The notes under the pieces are model-generated. The model ran no database searches. It saw only the letters and a program-made list of their open reading frames with translations, and was not told the origin of the DNA. Both the position numbers and the translations under genes were made by a program. Below, in pieces: positions 16,572 through 26,181 of a DNA stretch of 64,000 nt (positions are counted from its first letter, which is position 1; each line of letters opens with the position of its first letter). Source of the stretch: UBA7434 sp042090785 (GTDB lineage: Bacteria; Pseudomonadota; Gammaproteobacteria; Pseudomonadales; UBA7434); NCBI GenBank assembly GCA_042090785.1, contig JBELIP010000006.1, forward strand, positions 37,341 through 101,340, given 5' to 3'.

Positions 16572-18740
16572 TTATTTATCATCAACCAGATAGACAACAT
16601 TGCCAGAAATACAGAGGCTCAAATCCTCATTTTGCGGTACTGGGTTCCCGCGCATATCAATAATAGTCTGCCCCGGCTCTATATCAACAATGATATCGTC
16701 GCCGCTTGTCCAAAGCGCTTGAACGTTAGCTTGATCAGTTTCGACAGCTAATCGAAACAACTTATTTTTTTCTGAAAAATGGCGAGTAATACCGCCCGCA
16801 AAAATGTTAATAAGAAATTTATAACAATAATAAGCGTCACGTTTTAAAAGCTCACCACCAAGGTTATTAACCAAACCATAACCGGGTGCAACTAATTGAT
16901 GCCAATAACATTTTGTGACCCGACCTGTAGCAAGCATCATTAAGTAATAACGTACAAGATAAGCCGCCTGCAAGGACTCACTTACCATACATTCACCTTG
17001 AGCCGGCGCCCAAAAATCCATCTCTTCAATGGGCCAATTTACTTCTGTAATATATAAATCATTATTACTTTTGGGGCTTGCTCGCATAATCAAACTATAA
17101 AAGTTTATTTTCGAAATAGTATCAAACCCAAACTGCTTGTTTTCTGGAGCACCACGTCTATCAACATAAAGCTGGGTAGCAACACCATTATAAAATATTG
17201 ACCTGCAATGAAAGAGCGAGCGAATATAATAAGGCAGCTCAAAATCAATGATATTTCCGCCCAATAAATTTATTGAATTAAACTCTGCCTGCTTAAGATC
17301 TTGCGCCACTTTAAAAAACTTAAAGTATTCATCCTGAGAAACAAAACCCCATTTTCTTCTGTTTACTGAGTTTCCAATTTGAAAGCTATCAACCTTTTCG
17401 TGCAGACGAAGAAATATTTCTCGCATACGCTTTTTCGCGAGCGAAAAATCATTAACATGTTGTCGGTCTTGTAAAATATTGACCAGCACGCTCTTTTCAG
17501 AAAATTTGTCTATAAGACTAAAGTAGCTTTCGATATTATCAAAATCGCTTAGCGGAATTCGGATCAATATATCTTTAACGCCCAGCTCATCTACCATTGC
17601 CACTAATTGCTCATTACTCGGCGAGGTCTTAGCAGGAACAGGACTATCAACATTAACACACAAACCAATAGCATTTATTTTTTTGCCCATTAATGTTCTT
17701 TTATTAAAGGCGAAGAAAAAAGCAAACACGGGCAGCAATAAAGAAGTTAAGGCCACTTTAAAATTGGAATATAGAGACAAGAAATATAGCTTTCGCTTAA
17801 ATTTCACGTCTCGAATTTTATAGGGCTGATCAGAAAAATCACTCCATAAATAAGATGAAGCAGGAATGGTTTTAGGTGGCTTGAAAAACTGTTTTATTTT
17901 ACGCTTTCTATCACGATGAATGCGCGCATAGGCAACTGCATTGAGTAACTCATCCTGACACACTTTAACTGACGCACTTGCATTTTTTGCATATTCATTG
18001 GCAAACAAAGCTATATCTTCTAGCTTCGAACTTATCCTCGAAAAATTGCGGATTCCTGCCCGTGTTGACACAGACCCAAAACGCATACGATTAATATCGA
18101 CAAGATTAAACCGGTATTTTCCATCAATTTTTTTAATGCAGACATTACCAGTACTATAATCAAGGTGTAGAATTTTTTTGCTGTGCAAGTAATGAGTAAA
18201 AGCAACAAACTCTTTTAGCAATGCAGGCTTATTATCGACCTTATCATCAAGCACATCTCGAATTAGGTAATCGTAATTTAAATGGCTAGAAATAAAATAA
18301 CTTTGTCGTAGGCGGCAGCCTTGATAAACCTCAAGATAACCTAAAGGCTGCGGCGTATTAATCGATAAACTTTCAAGTAGAAATGAATATTCATACGAAC
18401 GCCTTGCCTTACTTCTTCTAAAGTAATTATAAATAAACCCTTGTATTTTACCGGGAATCTTAAACGACTTTACTACCGTGCTAACATCGCCAAAGCATAC
18501 TTTTTTAAGCGTATTACGATTACTTTGAATAAGAGATTCGCTAGCATCAAAGATTTTTTCGAACTCAGAAAGGCTTAAATTAATATCGAAGTGTTTAGCT
18601 GACAAAACAACTTTAATGGTTTGGCCATTTTCTTTTACTATTTTTATTACATCACGGCCGATACTATTTTTTTTTGCAGACGCAGCGCCCGATAAAAAGT
18701 TCTCTCGAATATTAATAAAAAAAGATTTCTTTTTTAGCAT
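16572..18740 (-). CDS. WaaP/InaA-like kinase fused to a glycoside-hydrolase-like domain
   Basis: About 722 residues from the ATG at 18740; a TTG at 18761, directly after the msbA stop, is possible and adds 7 (numbering here follows that longer frame). Residues about 30-260 look like a lipopolysaccharide core kinase: catalytic loop HLDYSTGNVCIKK (H199, D201, N206) and metal-binding LVDINRMRFG (D222). A basic linker and one hydrophobic segment (338-353) follow. Residues about 364-729 resemble a TIM-barrel glycoside hydrolase of the GH39-like group, with TEVNWP (E573) as a candidate catalytic glutamate. Co-transcription with msbA suggests a role in modifying LPS or another surface glycan. Domain calls are by eye; the fusion is unusual. 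Confidence 0.65.
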   Translation of the reverse strand: MLKKKSFFINIRENFLSGAASAKKNSIGRDVIKIVKENGQTIKVVLSAKHFDINLSLSEFEKIFDASESLIQSNRNTLKKVCFGDVSTVVKSFKIPGKIQGFIYNYFRRSKARRSYEYSFLLESLSINTPQPLGYLEVYQGCRLRQSYFISSHLNYDYLIRDVLDDKVDNKPALLKEFVAFTHYLHSKKILHLDYSTGNVCIKKIDGKYRFNLVDINRMRFGSVSTRAGIRNFSRISSKLEDIALFANEYAKNASASVKVCQDELLNAVAYARIHRDRKRKIKQFFKPPKTIPASSYLWSDFSDQPYKIRDVKFKRKLYFLSLYSNFKVALTSLLLPVFAFFFAFNKRTLMGKKINAIGLCVNVDSPVPAKTSPSNEQLVAMVDELGVKDILIRIPLSDFDNIESYFSLIDKFSEKSVLVNILQDRQHVNDFSLAKKRMREIFLRLHEKVDSFQIGNSVNRRKWGFVSQDEYFKFFKVAQDLKQAEFNSINLLGGNIIDFELPYYIRSLFHCRSIFYNGVATQLYVDRRGAPENKQFGFDTISKINFYSLIMRASPKSNNDLYITEVNWPIEEMDFWAPAQGECMVSESLQAAYLVRYYLMMLATGRVTKCYWHQLVAPGYGLVNNLGGELLKRDAYYCYKFLINIFAGGITRHFSEKNKLFRLAVETDQANVQALWTSGDDIIVDIEPGQTIIDMRGNPVPQNEDLSLCISGNVVYLVDDK

Positions 18741-18761
18741 ATGGAAAAAATTACCACTCAA

Positions 18762-20474
18762 TTAACTAAAAGACGCCTGATGTAACCGACTAAATCGACC
18801 ACCCTTGTCCAGTAATTCTTTATAAGCGCCTTCCTCCACGAGCTTACCTTTTTCCATGACTATAATACGATCTGCACGTTCTACCGTAGACAATCTATGC
18901 GCAATAACAATCGTTGTCCTGTCTTTCATTACCTTGGATAAAGCATCCTTGACCATTGCCTCGGATTCATTGTCTAGCGCTGACGTTGCCTCATCTAAGA
19001 TCAAAATTGCTGCATCTTTTAAAAACGCTCTTGCAATTGCGAGACGCTGCCGTTGACCACCAGAAAGCTTAATACCGTTTTCGCCAACATTGGTATCCAG
19101 TCCATCGGGAAGCTGTCTAATAAAGCTAGAAGCATAGGCACTATCTAACGCTTTCCAAATTTCATCATCCGAATAATTTAAATCACCGTAGGCAATGTTG
19201 TTTCTTATAGTGTCATCAAAAAGCGCAATATTCTGATCCACTTTAGCAATATGCTTACGCAAGTTTTTTAATTTATATTTTTCTAACGGTGTGCCATCTA
19301 AAGTAATTTGACCACTTTCAATATCATAGGCGCGATAAATTAATGAAACCAAAGTGGACTTTCCGCTTCCGGACTCACCCACTAGAGCAATTGTTTCGCC
19401 ATCTGTAATATTAAATGATAATCCTTTAAGCGCATGGGCCTCTGAATCCGGATATAAAAAAGATACATTTTGAAAACTTAACTGACCCTTAACGGCTTGT
19501 GCCTCATAATCACCAGCATCTCTTTCGGTTTCGGTATCTAACAAATCAAATACTAACTCTGCACCCACTAGGCCGCGTTGAATAATAACGTTTAGGCCAC
19601 TCAATTGACGGATAGGCTTAGGCAACAAAGCAATCGCTGTTAAATAACCAATAAGATCACCGGTAGTATTAGTAGCTAATGTCCCAGGCTGCAACAACAT
19701 AAACACAACCAGCGCGACAGCCACAGCAATCACCAGCTGTGATACGGGTGTCACAATCGATTCTATTTTCCTTACTTTCATCTGCATTTTAAAAGCTTGA
19801 TTTAACGCCGTTTCATAACGCTTAATTTCATAGCTTTCTGCACCAAAACCACGAACAATACTGTAATTAGAAATCAACTCTTTAGATACCTGCATGGCTC
19901 GCCCTAAAGCCCCTTCACTTCGTCTTGAGATATCTCGAAAGCGTCTTGCTGAGTAGCTCACCATCAAAAACAATAATGGCGCGACAAATAAAAATATAAG
20001 CGATAGCTGCCAATTCAAATAAAACACATAACTCAGCAAGGCAATAACCGTTAATCCCTCGCTAATAAACTTTTTTAAAGCCGTAGTTATGGTTTCTCGT
20101 ACCTGCTCAACACCCGAATTTAAACGATGTAAAAGCTGACCCTGACTATTTTTGCCATAAAATTTCGCCGGCAGTAATGTGAGGTGCTGAAAAACCTCAT
20201 TTTTGAGATTGCGAATTAAAGTCGCACCGACAAAAGCATTAAAGTAATTTCCTAAAAACCAGCCAATTCCTCGCACCAAAAAAATACCCACTGCATATAA
20301 GGGCAATGTCCATCGAGCATCGGCATTATTAACTTCAATTGCCTCAATAATCAGCTCCATAAGTTTTGCCAGCATTGGCTGGGAGGCAGCAAAAATAGCA
20401 AAACCAATAATACTTAACGCAAAATGAAACTGTAGCGGTTTAAGATAGGTTAATAATCTAAGGTAGGTATTCAT
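18762..20474 (-). CDS. msbA: MsbA-type lipid A export ABC transporter
   Basis: 570 residues, an ABC half-transporter with fused membrane and nucleotide-binding domains. Six membrane segments in residues 15-300; Walker A GESGSGKST (366-374), Q-loop near Q414, signature LSGGQ (470-474), Walker B LILDE (491-495). Length and sequence style fit MsbA, which flips lipid A-core across the inner membrane. Its usual partner lpxK is not next to it; the kinase-hydrolase fusion follows with no spacer. A related export role (other glycolipid or peptide) cannot be excluded. Confidence 0.85.
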   Translation of the reverse strand: MNTYLRLLTYLKPLQFHFALSIIGFAIFAASQPMLAKLMELIIEAIEVNNADARWTLPLYAVGIFLVRGIGWFLGNYFNAFVGATLIRNLKNEVFQHLTLLPAKFYGKNSQGQLLHRLNSGVEQVRETITTALKKFISEGLTVIALLSYVFYLNWQLSLIFLFVAPLLFLMVSYSARRFRDISRRSEGALGRAMQVSKELISNYSIVRGFGAESYEIKRYETALNQAFKMQMKVRKIESIVTPVSQLVIAVAVALVVFMLLQPGTLATNTTGDLIGYLTAIALLPKPIRQLSGLNVIIQRGLVGAELVFDLLDTETERDAGDYEAQAVKGQLSFQNVSFLYPDSEAHALKGLSFNITDGETIALVGESGSGKSTLVSLIYRAYDIESGQITLDGTPLEKYKLKNLRKHIAKVDQNIALFDDTIRNNIAYGDLNYSDDEIWKALDSAYASSFIRQLPDGLDTNVGENGIKLSGGQRQRLAIARAFLKDAAILILDEATSALDNESEAMVKDALSKVMKDRTTIVIAHRLSTVERADRIIVMEKGKLVEEGAYKELLDKGGRFSRLHQASFS

Positions 20475-20871
20475 AACGAACAGTCACAATAATGAATTGG
20501 CAAAAAAAAACCAGAGGCCTTAACTTAAAATCATCACAACTAACGCTGCTAATAGTGATGCTCTGATAAGCGAAACTTTATCTTTTTTAGATTTTTAAAC
20601 AGAAGAAAATCGTTTATCTAGAGGTAATTTCATCTGAAATAAATCTTTAATATCAATTGAGTCTAACGTAATACGATACCGTATACCACGCTGAAACCAC
20701 TGCCATAAGAACGTTCGGGGCTTTCTAGCGCCCTATTCATTACATTGTGACATTGTTGTTTGTTTATATTTTGATTATGTCGAATATTTGCCTTTTCAGT
20801 GACTAATCGACACAAAAAAGCCCTAACATGTAGGGCTTTTAAACAAGCTAACTGTATTTTGAGCACAGAGC
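20475..20871. other. spacer between msbA and ssb
   Basis: Contains the ssb terminator at its right end and must carry the msbA promoter at its left. A poly-A run (about 20501-20510) lies close to the msbA start. No ORF with family support. Confidence 0.45.
20814..20840 (-). terminator. Rho-independent terminator of ssb
   Basis: AAAAGCCCTA and TAGGGCTTTT form a near-perfect stem around a short CATG centre; on the minus strand the stem ends in a run of T. It begins 32 bases beyond the ssb stop. Confidence 0.88.
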
Positions 20872-21351
20872 CTAGAACGGAATATCATCATCCCAGTCAT
20901 CACCACCCGCCGGAGCAACCGCTGCTTGTGGCTGCTGAGGTGCTTGCTGCTGCTGACGAGGGGCCTGCTGCTGGAATTGCTGGCCTCCACCTGGCTGACC
21001 TTCACCCATGCCTCGGCTATCAAGCATCTGTAACTCGCGAGCAAAAATATCGGTTGAGTAACGGTCTTGGCCGGTCTGCTTATCTTGATACTTGCGCGTT
21101 CGCAGCGACCCCTCAATATAAACCTTCGACCCTTTGTTTAAATATTGAGCAGCAATTTCAGCCAAACGACCATTAAATACCACACGGTGCCACTCGGTTC
21201 GCTCTTTTTGCTCACCCGTTTGCTTATCTTTCCAGCCTTCAGAGGTTGCCACGCTAATATTGGTTAAAGAGCCGCCATCAGGGAATGTGCGAGTCTCAGG
21301 GTCTTGCCCCAAATTACCTACCAATATCACTTTGTTAATGCCACGCGCCAT
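20872..21351 (-). CDS. ssb: single-stranded DNA-binding protein
   Basis: 159 residues. N-terminal OB fold (about 1-112, opening MARGINKVILVGNLGQDPETR), a Q/P/G-rich flexible linker, and the acidic tip DDDIPF that recruits repair and replication partners. A homotetramer that coats ssDNA. It is divergent from uvrA, a common gene order. The start has GGAG 9 bases upstream. A plausible promoter on the minus strand uses TTGTGG and TATATA spaced by 18 near 21390-21420. No canonical LexA box was found in the shared spacer. Confidence 0.97.
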   Translation of the reverse strand: MARGINKVILVGNLGQDPETRTFPDGGSLTNISVATSEGWKDKQTGEQKERTEWHRVVFNGRLAEIAAQYLNKGSKVYIEGSLRTRKYQDKQTGQDRYSTDIFARELQMLDSRGMGEGQPGGGQQFQQQAPRQQQQAPQQPQAAVAPAGGDDWDDDIPF

Positions 21352-21682
21352 AGTCTCTCTCCGCTTTTACGGTTTAATTAATTTGAGCCACAATATATAC
21401 GATTCACGGGCTCAGCTCCACAACCTTAACGCGCTATTCACAGTCTATTTTCAATCACAATGAACTCATCAGCTTTCTAGGAATAATTCGATCTAAAACC
21501 ATGCATAGCTTTGCTATCAACCGCCCCGATCTTTATACTTTCCTGTTCTGCGCTGCAAAATTCGGTGCGCTCTTTGAATGGCTGAAATGTCAATGGATAT
21601 GAGCCGTAATCAAGCGTAGGGCGTATATAGACTACTGATTCGCAGTGTATTCCAACCCTTGAACTCAAGCAGTGAAAAAAGC
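21352..21682. other. divergent ssb/uvrA promoter region
   Basis: No gene. A LexA box of the CTG-N10-CAG type is often found here in relatives, but I do not see one. The nearest element is ACTGATTCGCAGT (21635-21647), a palindrome with a 5-base centre, which does not fit LexA spacing. Confidence 0.45.
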
Positions 21683-24664
21683 ATGGATAAAATTGTTGTC
21701 CGCGGTGCCCGCACCCACAACCTCAAAGATATTGATATTGAATTACCCCGCGATAGCTTCATTGTTATCACTGGGTTGTCTGGTTCTGGTAAATCATCAC
21801 TAGCTTTTGATACTTTGTATGCAGAAGGACAGCGTCGCTACGTCGAATCGCTATCCACTTATGCCCGACAATTTTTATCCCTAATGGAAAAGCCCGATGT
21901 TGATCACATTGAAGGCTTATCACCGGCTATTTCCATTGAGCAAAAATCAACATCCCATAACCCACGCTCAACCGTGGGCACCATTACCGAAATCTATGAC
22001 TACCTGCGCCTATTATTCGCCCGCGCCGGCACGCCGCAGTGTCCGACTCACGACTTAACACTCGAAGCACAAACTATTAGCCAAATGGTCGATGCTGTAT
22101 TGGATCTACCTGAAGGCAGTAAAGTCATGCTGCTGGCGCCCATCATTAAAGATAGAAAAGGCGAACACTTAAAACTGTTTGATAAGTTAAAACAAGAGGG
22201 ATTTGTCCGTGTGCGCGTCGATGGAGAAATCTATGATATTGATGAAGTCCCCGCCCTCAAGAAAAATTTTAAGCACTCGGTAGATGTTGTTGTTGACCGC
22301 TTCAAAGTACGCGACGATTTAAAACAACGTATAGCAGATTCATTCGAAACCGCGCTTGGTCTTGCCGAAGGCGTTGCCTGTATCGCTTTTATGGAAAGCG
22401 ACCCTAACGATGAAACCACAAAGGATATGGTTTTTTCCGCAAACTATGCCTGCCCCGAATGCGGCTATAGTCTTAACGAATTAGAACCTCGATTATTTTC
22501 ATTTAACAACCCCGCTGGCGCCTGCCCTGACTGTGATGGCTTAGGTGTTAAACAATACTTTGATATCGATCGCGTGGTTCAATACCCTGACTCGAGCCTT
22601 GCCGAAGGCGCTATTCGTGGCTGGGATAAACGCAGCGTGTACTATTTTCATATGCTTACGTCACTGGCTGAGCACTTTGAGTTTTCAATTGATACACCCT
22701 TTAATACACTGAGCAAAAAACATCGCGAGACTATTTTATACGGCAGCAAAGAAGAAGTTGCTTTTTCTTATGTCAATGATCGCGGCGATATTTTCAAACG
22801 TACTCATGCATTCGAAGGCATTATCCCAAATATGGAGCGCCGCTACCGCGATACACAATCGCAAATGGTACGCGAAGATTTAACCAAGTTTATTAGCAAC
22901 CAATGCTGCCCCGCCTGTGATGGCTCGCGCTTAAGACGCAGCGCAAGGCATGTTTTTGTTGACGGCTCTAATTTACCGCAAATTACTGCACTGCCTGTAA
23001 CGGCGGCTTATGAATATTTCTCTACGCTAACGCTACCCGGCAAGCGCGGAAAAATTGCAGAAAAAATTGTTAAAGAAATCCATCAGCGTTTGGAATTTTT
23101 GGTTGATGTAGGGCTGAACTATTTAACCCTTGATCGCAATGCCGATAGTTTATCGGGCGGCGAGGCACAACGTATTCGGCTGGCTAGCCAAATTGGCGCG
23201 GGCTTAGTCGGTGTAATGTATATTCTGGATGAACCCTCTATTGGCTTACATCAGCGTGATAACGAACGTTTACTTAAAACACTGACGCGCCTCAGAGATC
23301 TTGGTAACACAGTGATCGTAGTTGAACATGATGAAGATGCGATACGACAAGCCGACTATGTGATTGATATTGGTCCTGGTGCCGGTGTACATGGCGGCGA
23401 AGTGGTCGCTAAAGGCAGCGTAGAAAAAATTATGCGCGCTAAAAAATCCGTGACCGGACAGTATCTGTCGGGCAAAAAAGCGATTCAAGTTCCAGAAAAG
23501 CGACATCCTGTTAACCCAAAAGAACAAATCGTTTTATCCGGCGCTACCGGCAACAACCTGCAAAACGTTGATATTAATATACCGCTAGGTTTACTCACCT
23601 GCATTACGGGCGTATCGGGGTCCGGTAAATCAACATTGATTAACGGTACACTCTACCCCGCTGCTGCTACCGCATTAAACGGTGCGACAACGTTAAAGCC
23701 AGCGCCATATACAGAAATAGCAGGACTCGATAAACTCGATAAATGCATTGATATAGACCAAAGCCCTATCGGCCGTACGCCACGCTCAAATCCTGCTACG
23801 TACACAGGCATTTTTACGCCGGTTCGTGAACTATTTGCCGGCACCCAAGAAGCGCGTACTCGTGGCTACAAACCTGGCCGCTTTAGCTTTAACGTTAAAG
23901 GTGGCCGATGTGAAGCCTGTCAGGGTGATGGCGTTATCAAAGTAGAAATGCATTTTTTGCCGGATGTCTATGTCCCGTGCGATGTGTGTAAAGGTAAGCG
24001 CTATAATCGTGAAACCCTCGAGGTCACTTATAAAGGCAAAAATATTTTTGAAGTCTTAGATATGACGGCAGAAGATGCCCTCGTGTTTTTTGCTGCAATA
24101 CCCGTCATCGCTAAAAAACTACAAACATTGCAAGACGTTGGCTTAACCTATGTAAAATTGGGACAAGCAGCAACCACGCTATCAGGCGGTGAAGCGCAAC
24201 GAGTTAAACTGGCTAAAGAGCTATCAAAACGGGATACCGGCCGCACGCTGTACATTCTTGATGAGCCAACCACAGGCTTACATTTTGCCGATATACAGCA
24301 ACTGCTCACGGTACTGCATCATTTACGTGATCGTGGCAACACCATTGTCATTATCGAGCACAATCTCGATGTAATAAAAACAGCTGACTGGGTTATTGAT
24401 TTAGGGCCAGAAGGCGGAAGTGGTGGTGGACAGATTATTGCTGAAGGAACGCCAGAAGCGATTACCAAGATGAAGCACTCACATACAGGTAAATTCTTGA
24501 AGCCATTAGTTAAAAAAAACCAAGCATCAAAAACTGTCGCCGCTAAAAGTACTACTAAAAAGAACTCCGCTAAAAAAACGGCGGCGAAAAAAAGTACTGA
24601 AAAGAAAAGCACTGTAAAAAAATCTGCGTCTAAAAAACCCGCCGCGAAGAACACCAAAAAATAA
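21683..24664 (+). CDS. uvrA: excinuclease ABC subunit A
   Basis: About 993 residues from the ATG at 21683, which matches the family start MDKIVVRGARTHNL; a TTG 8 codons earlier is not favoured. The damage-sensing ATPase of nucleotide excision repair. Two ABC cassettes: Walker A GLSGSGKSS (31-39) and GVSGSGKST (about 643-651), two LSGGEAQR signatures, and CxxC zinc modules (CPECG, CPACDG, CEACQGDG). The core ends near residue 940; the last ~50 residues are a K/A/S/T-rich tail not found in E. coli UvrA. CCGC-ACA-GCGG just after the stop is a weak terminator candidate. Confidence 0.97.
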   Translation: MDKIVVRGARTHNLKDIDIELPRDSFIVITGLSGSGKSSLAFDTLYAEGQRRYVESLSTYARQFLSLMEKPDVDHIEGLSPAISIEQKSTSHNPRSTVGTITEIYDYLRLLFARAGTPQCPTHDLTLEAQTISQMVDAVLDLPEGSKVMLLAPIIKDRKGEHLKLFDKLKQEGFVRVRVDGEIYDIDEVPALKKNFKHSVDVVVDRFKVRDDLKQRIADSFETALGLAEGVACIAFMESDPNDETTKDMVFSANYACPECGYSLNELEPRLFSFNNPAGACPDCDGLGVKQYFDIDRVVQYPDSSLAEGAIRGWDKRSVYYFHMLTSLAEHFEFSIDTPFNTLSKKHRETILYGSKEEVAFSYVNDRGDIFKRTHAFEGIIPNMERRYRDTQSQMVREDLTKFISNQCCPACDGSRLRRSARHVFVDGSNLPQITALPVTAAYEYFSTLTLPGKRGKIAEKIVKEIHQRLEFLVDVGLNYLTLDRNADSLSGGEAQRIRLASQIGAGLVGVMYILDEPSIGLHQRDNERLLKTLTRLRDLGNTVIVVEHDEDAIRQADYVIDIGPGAGVHGGEVVAKGSVEKIMRAKKSVTGQYLSGKKAIQVPEKRHPVNPKEQIVLSGATGNNLQNVDINIPLGLLTCITGVSGSGKSTLINGTLYPAAATALNGATTLKPAPYTEIAGLDKLDKCIDIDQSPIGRTPRSNPATYTGIFTPVRELFAGTQEARTRGYKPGRFSFNVKGGRCEACQGDGVIKVEMHFLPDVYVPCDVCKGKRYNRETLEVTYKGKNIFEVLDMTAEDALVFFAAIPVIAKKLQTLQDVGLTYVKLGQAATTLSGGEAQRVKLAKELSKRDTGRTLYILDEPTTGLHFADIQQLLTVLHHLRDRGNTIVIIEHNLDVIKTADWVIDLGPEGGSGGGQIIAEGTPEAITKMKHSHTGKFLKPLVKKNQASKTVAAKSTTKKNSAKKTAAKKSTEKKSTVKKSASKKPAAKNTKK

Positions 24665-24701
24665 TTAACCGCACAGCGGGTCGTTTATTTTGGTCAGTGT
24701 T

Positions 24702-25808
24702 TTAGGCGACAATAAATGTCGCCTCTGATTTTTTGGCACGATACATTGCTTCATCAGCCGCTTTTAGTAACTGCTCTGGGCTCGCGCCATTTTCAGGGTA
24801 GCATGCAATACCAATACTGCAGCCAACGGTAATCGTTTCTCCCGAATAAGCAATCGGCTGAGCTAAAGCCGCACAAACCCTTTCAGCAAAGCTCTTTAGT
24901 TTCTCAGGTAATATCTCATCGCCATCAAGAATGACTGCAAACTCATCACCACCAATACGCGCTACAGTATCGGAAAGACGGACTACTTCTAATAAACGTA
25001 CAGCCATTTCCTGTAATACAAAATCACCCACTCGGTGACCAAGATCATCATTAATAGGTTTGAATTTATCTAAATCGATATAGAGCAGTACAACCTCGCT
25101 ACCGTTTCTTATTGAGCGATTTAATGCCTTTTCTAGCAAATCATCAAACATCATACGGTTATACAAACCCGTTAACGAATCATGCGCGGCTAAATATTCA
25201 TAGCGGACACGCTCTTCTTCTTTTTGAATACGAAGCGACTGATACATTTTATTAGTAGATGACATTATGGCAATTAACATGACAAACGTTACCATCCAAT
25301 TTGCATGCAAGTGCACCAAACGATAATTCATATCCAAATAAAGCGGTAATTGAATATCTTGCTCGCCAAGCCAAGCCGTTACCCAATAAACCATAACAGT
25401 GAGAAGCCCTACGACTAGACCGGCTAGGTTACCTAGCAAAACATAGGCAATTAAAATTGGGACCACTAAGAGTGGAAACACAGGTGAATACTCAACACCA
25501 CCTGTTAGCAATATGGATATTGAAATTGCAGTAAATAAAATAACGATTAAAAAATAACTATTAAAAACTAAATGGCCAAAAAAATGCAGATTCAAAATAC
25601 CTAAGGCTAAAGCTAATGCTAGCAATAAAGTACTAAAGCCAGCAAAACTACGCGCGGCATCACTTAACTCTGCAAAGAAAAAGAAATAACAAGAACTCAT
25701 AACAAACGCTAACAGTGCCGCCAATAAAATAAAGCATAAAACACGTGCACGGTATAATGTTTCAAAATTGTTTGCTAATTTAATACTGATCAAATGATCC
25801 AAATCCAT
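24702..25808 (-). CDS. membrane-bound diguanylate cyclase
   Basis: 368 residues from the ATG at 25808, which has AGGTAGGA 6 bases upstream; a TTG further up is less likely. Six membrane segments in about the first 190 residues form a 7TM/MASE-like sensory module. The C-terminal GGDEF domain carries the intact active site GGDEF and a product-inhibition I-site RLSD placed exactly five residues before it. It should make cyclic di-GMP from two GTP and be feedback-inhibited. No EAL domain. Single gene with its own promoter in the spacer shared with rplQ. Confidence 0.93.
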   Translation of the reverse strand: MDLDHLISIKLANNFETLYRARVLCFILLAALLAFVMSSCYFFFFAELSDAARSFAGFSTLLLALALALGILNLHFFGHLVFNSYFLIVILFTAISISILLTGGVEYSPVFPLLVVPILIAYVLLGNLAGLVVGLLTVMVYWVTAWLGEQDIQLPLYLDMNYRLVHLHANWMVTFVMLIAIMSSTNKMYQSLRIQKEEERVRYEYLAAHDSLTGLYNRMMFDDLLEKALNRSIRNGSEVVLLYIDLDKFKPINDDLGHRVGDFVLQEMAVRLLEVVRLSDTVARIGGDEFAVILDGDEILPEKLKSFAERVCAALAQPIAYSGETITVGCSIGIACYPENGASPEQLLKAADEAMYRAKKSEATFIVA

Positions 25809-26181
25809 AACTAGTCCTACCTCAGTCTCTAATCCTGAAAAACCTGACCCAACAACACACCTCAATTAAGAGTCCGTTTTGCTGCTAAAATTACGGGTAA
25901 AATTATTTTTATTGAGCTTGAGGGCTTTCGCAATCCAATACGTTTTTACGTTAGCAATTTAAGGAATATTGCTGGGTATAAACTCTTTTGTAGGTAAAAA
26001 AACTTTTAAAAAGCTACGTTTAAAAAGTGCGATTTATAGCACTTAATAATAGCTCATATGTGAGCCGAGGATAGATTGAGTTGGCATTAGTAAACGAAAC
26101 AATAGGCGTTTTTAATACAAACAAAAAAATTAAGCAAAAAAAAAGCCGAGACAGGCTCGGCTTTTTTAAAAAAATGAGTGA
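25809..26181. other. spacer between the diguanylate cyclase and rplQ
   Basis: AT-rich. Holds the cyclase promoter on the left side and the alpha-operon terminator on the right. No supported gene. Confidence 0.5.
26136..26167 (-). terminator. Rho-independent terminator of the alpha operon (after rplQ)
   Basis: AAAGCCGAG (26142-26150) and CTCGGCTTT (26156-26164) make a perfect 9-bp stem with an ACAGG loop. Long A and T runs flank it, so it could work in both directions; the minus-strand use after rplQ is the expected one. Confidence 0.93.

Noticed and set aside
21633..21648. Palindrome ACTGATTCGCAGT as a LexA box
   Set aside because: The spacing between CTG and CAG is 5, not the 10 required by gammaproteobacterial LexA.
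21477..21668. 63-residue minus-strand frame in the ssb/uvrA spacer
   Set aside because: No ribosome site, no recognisable domain, and it occupies the promoter region of uvrA.
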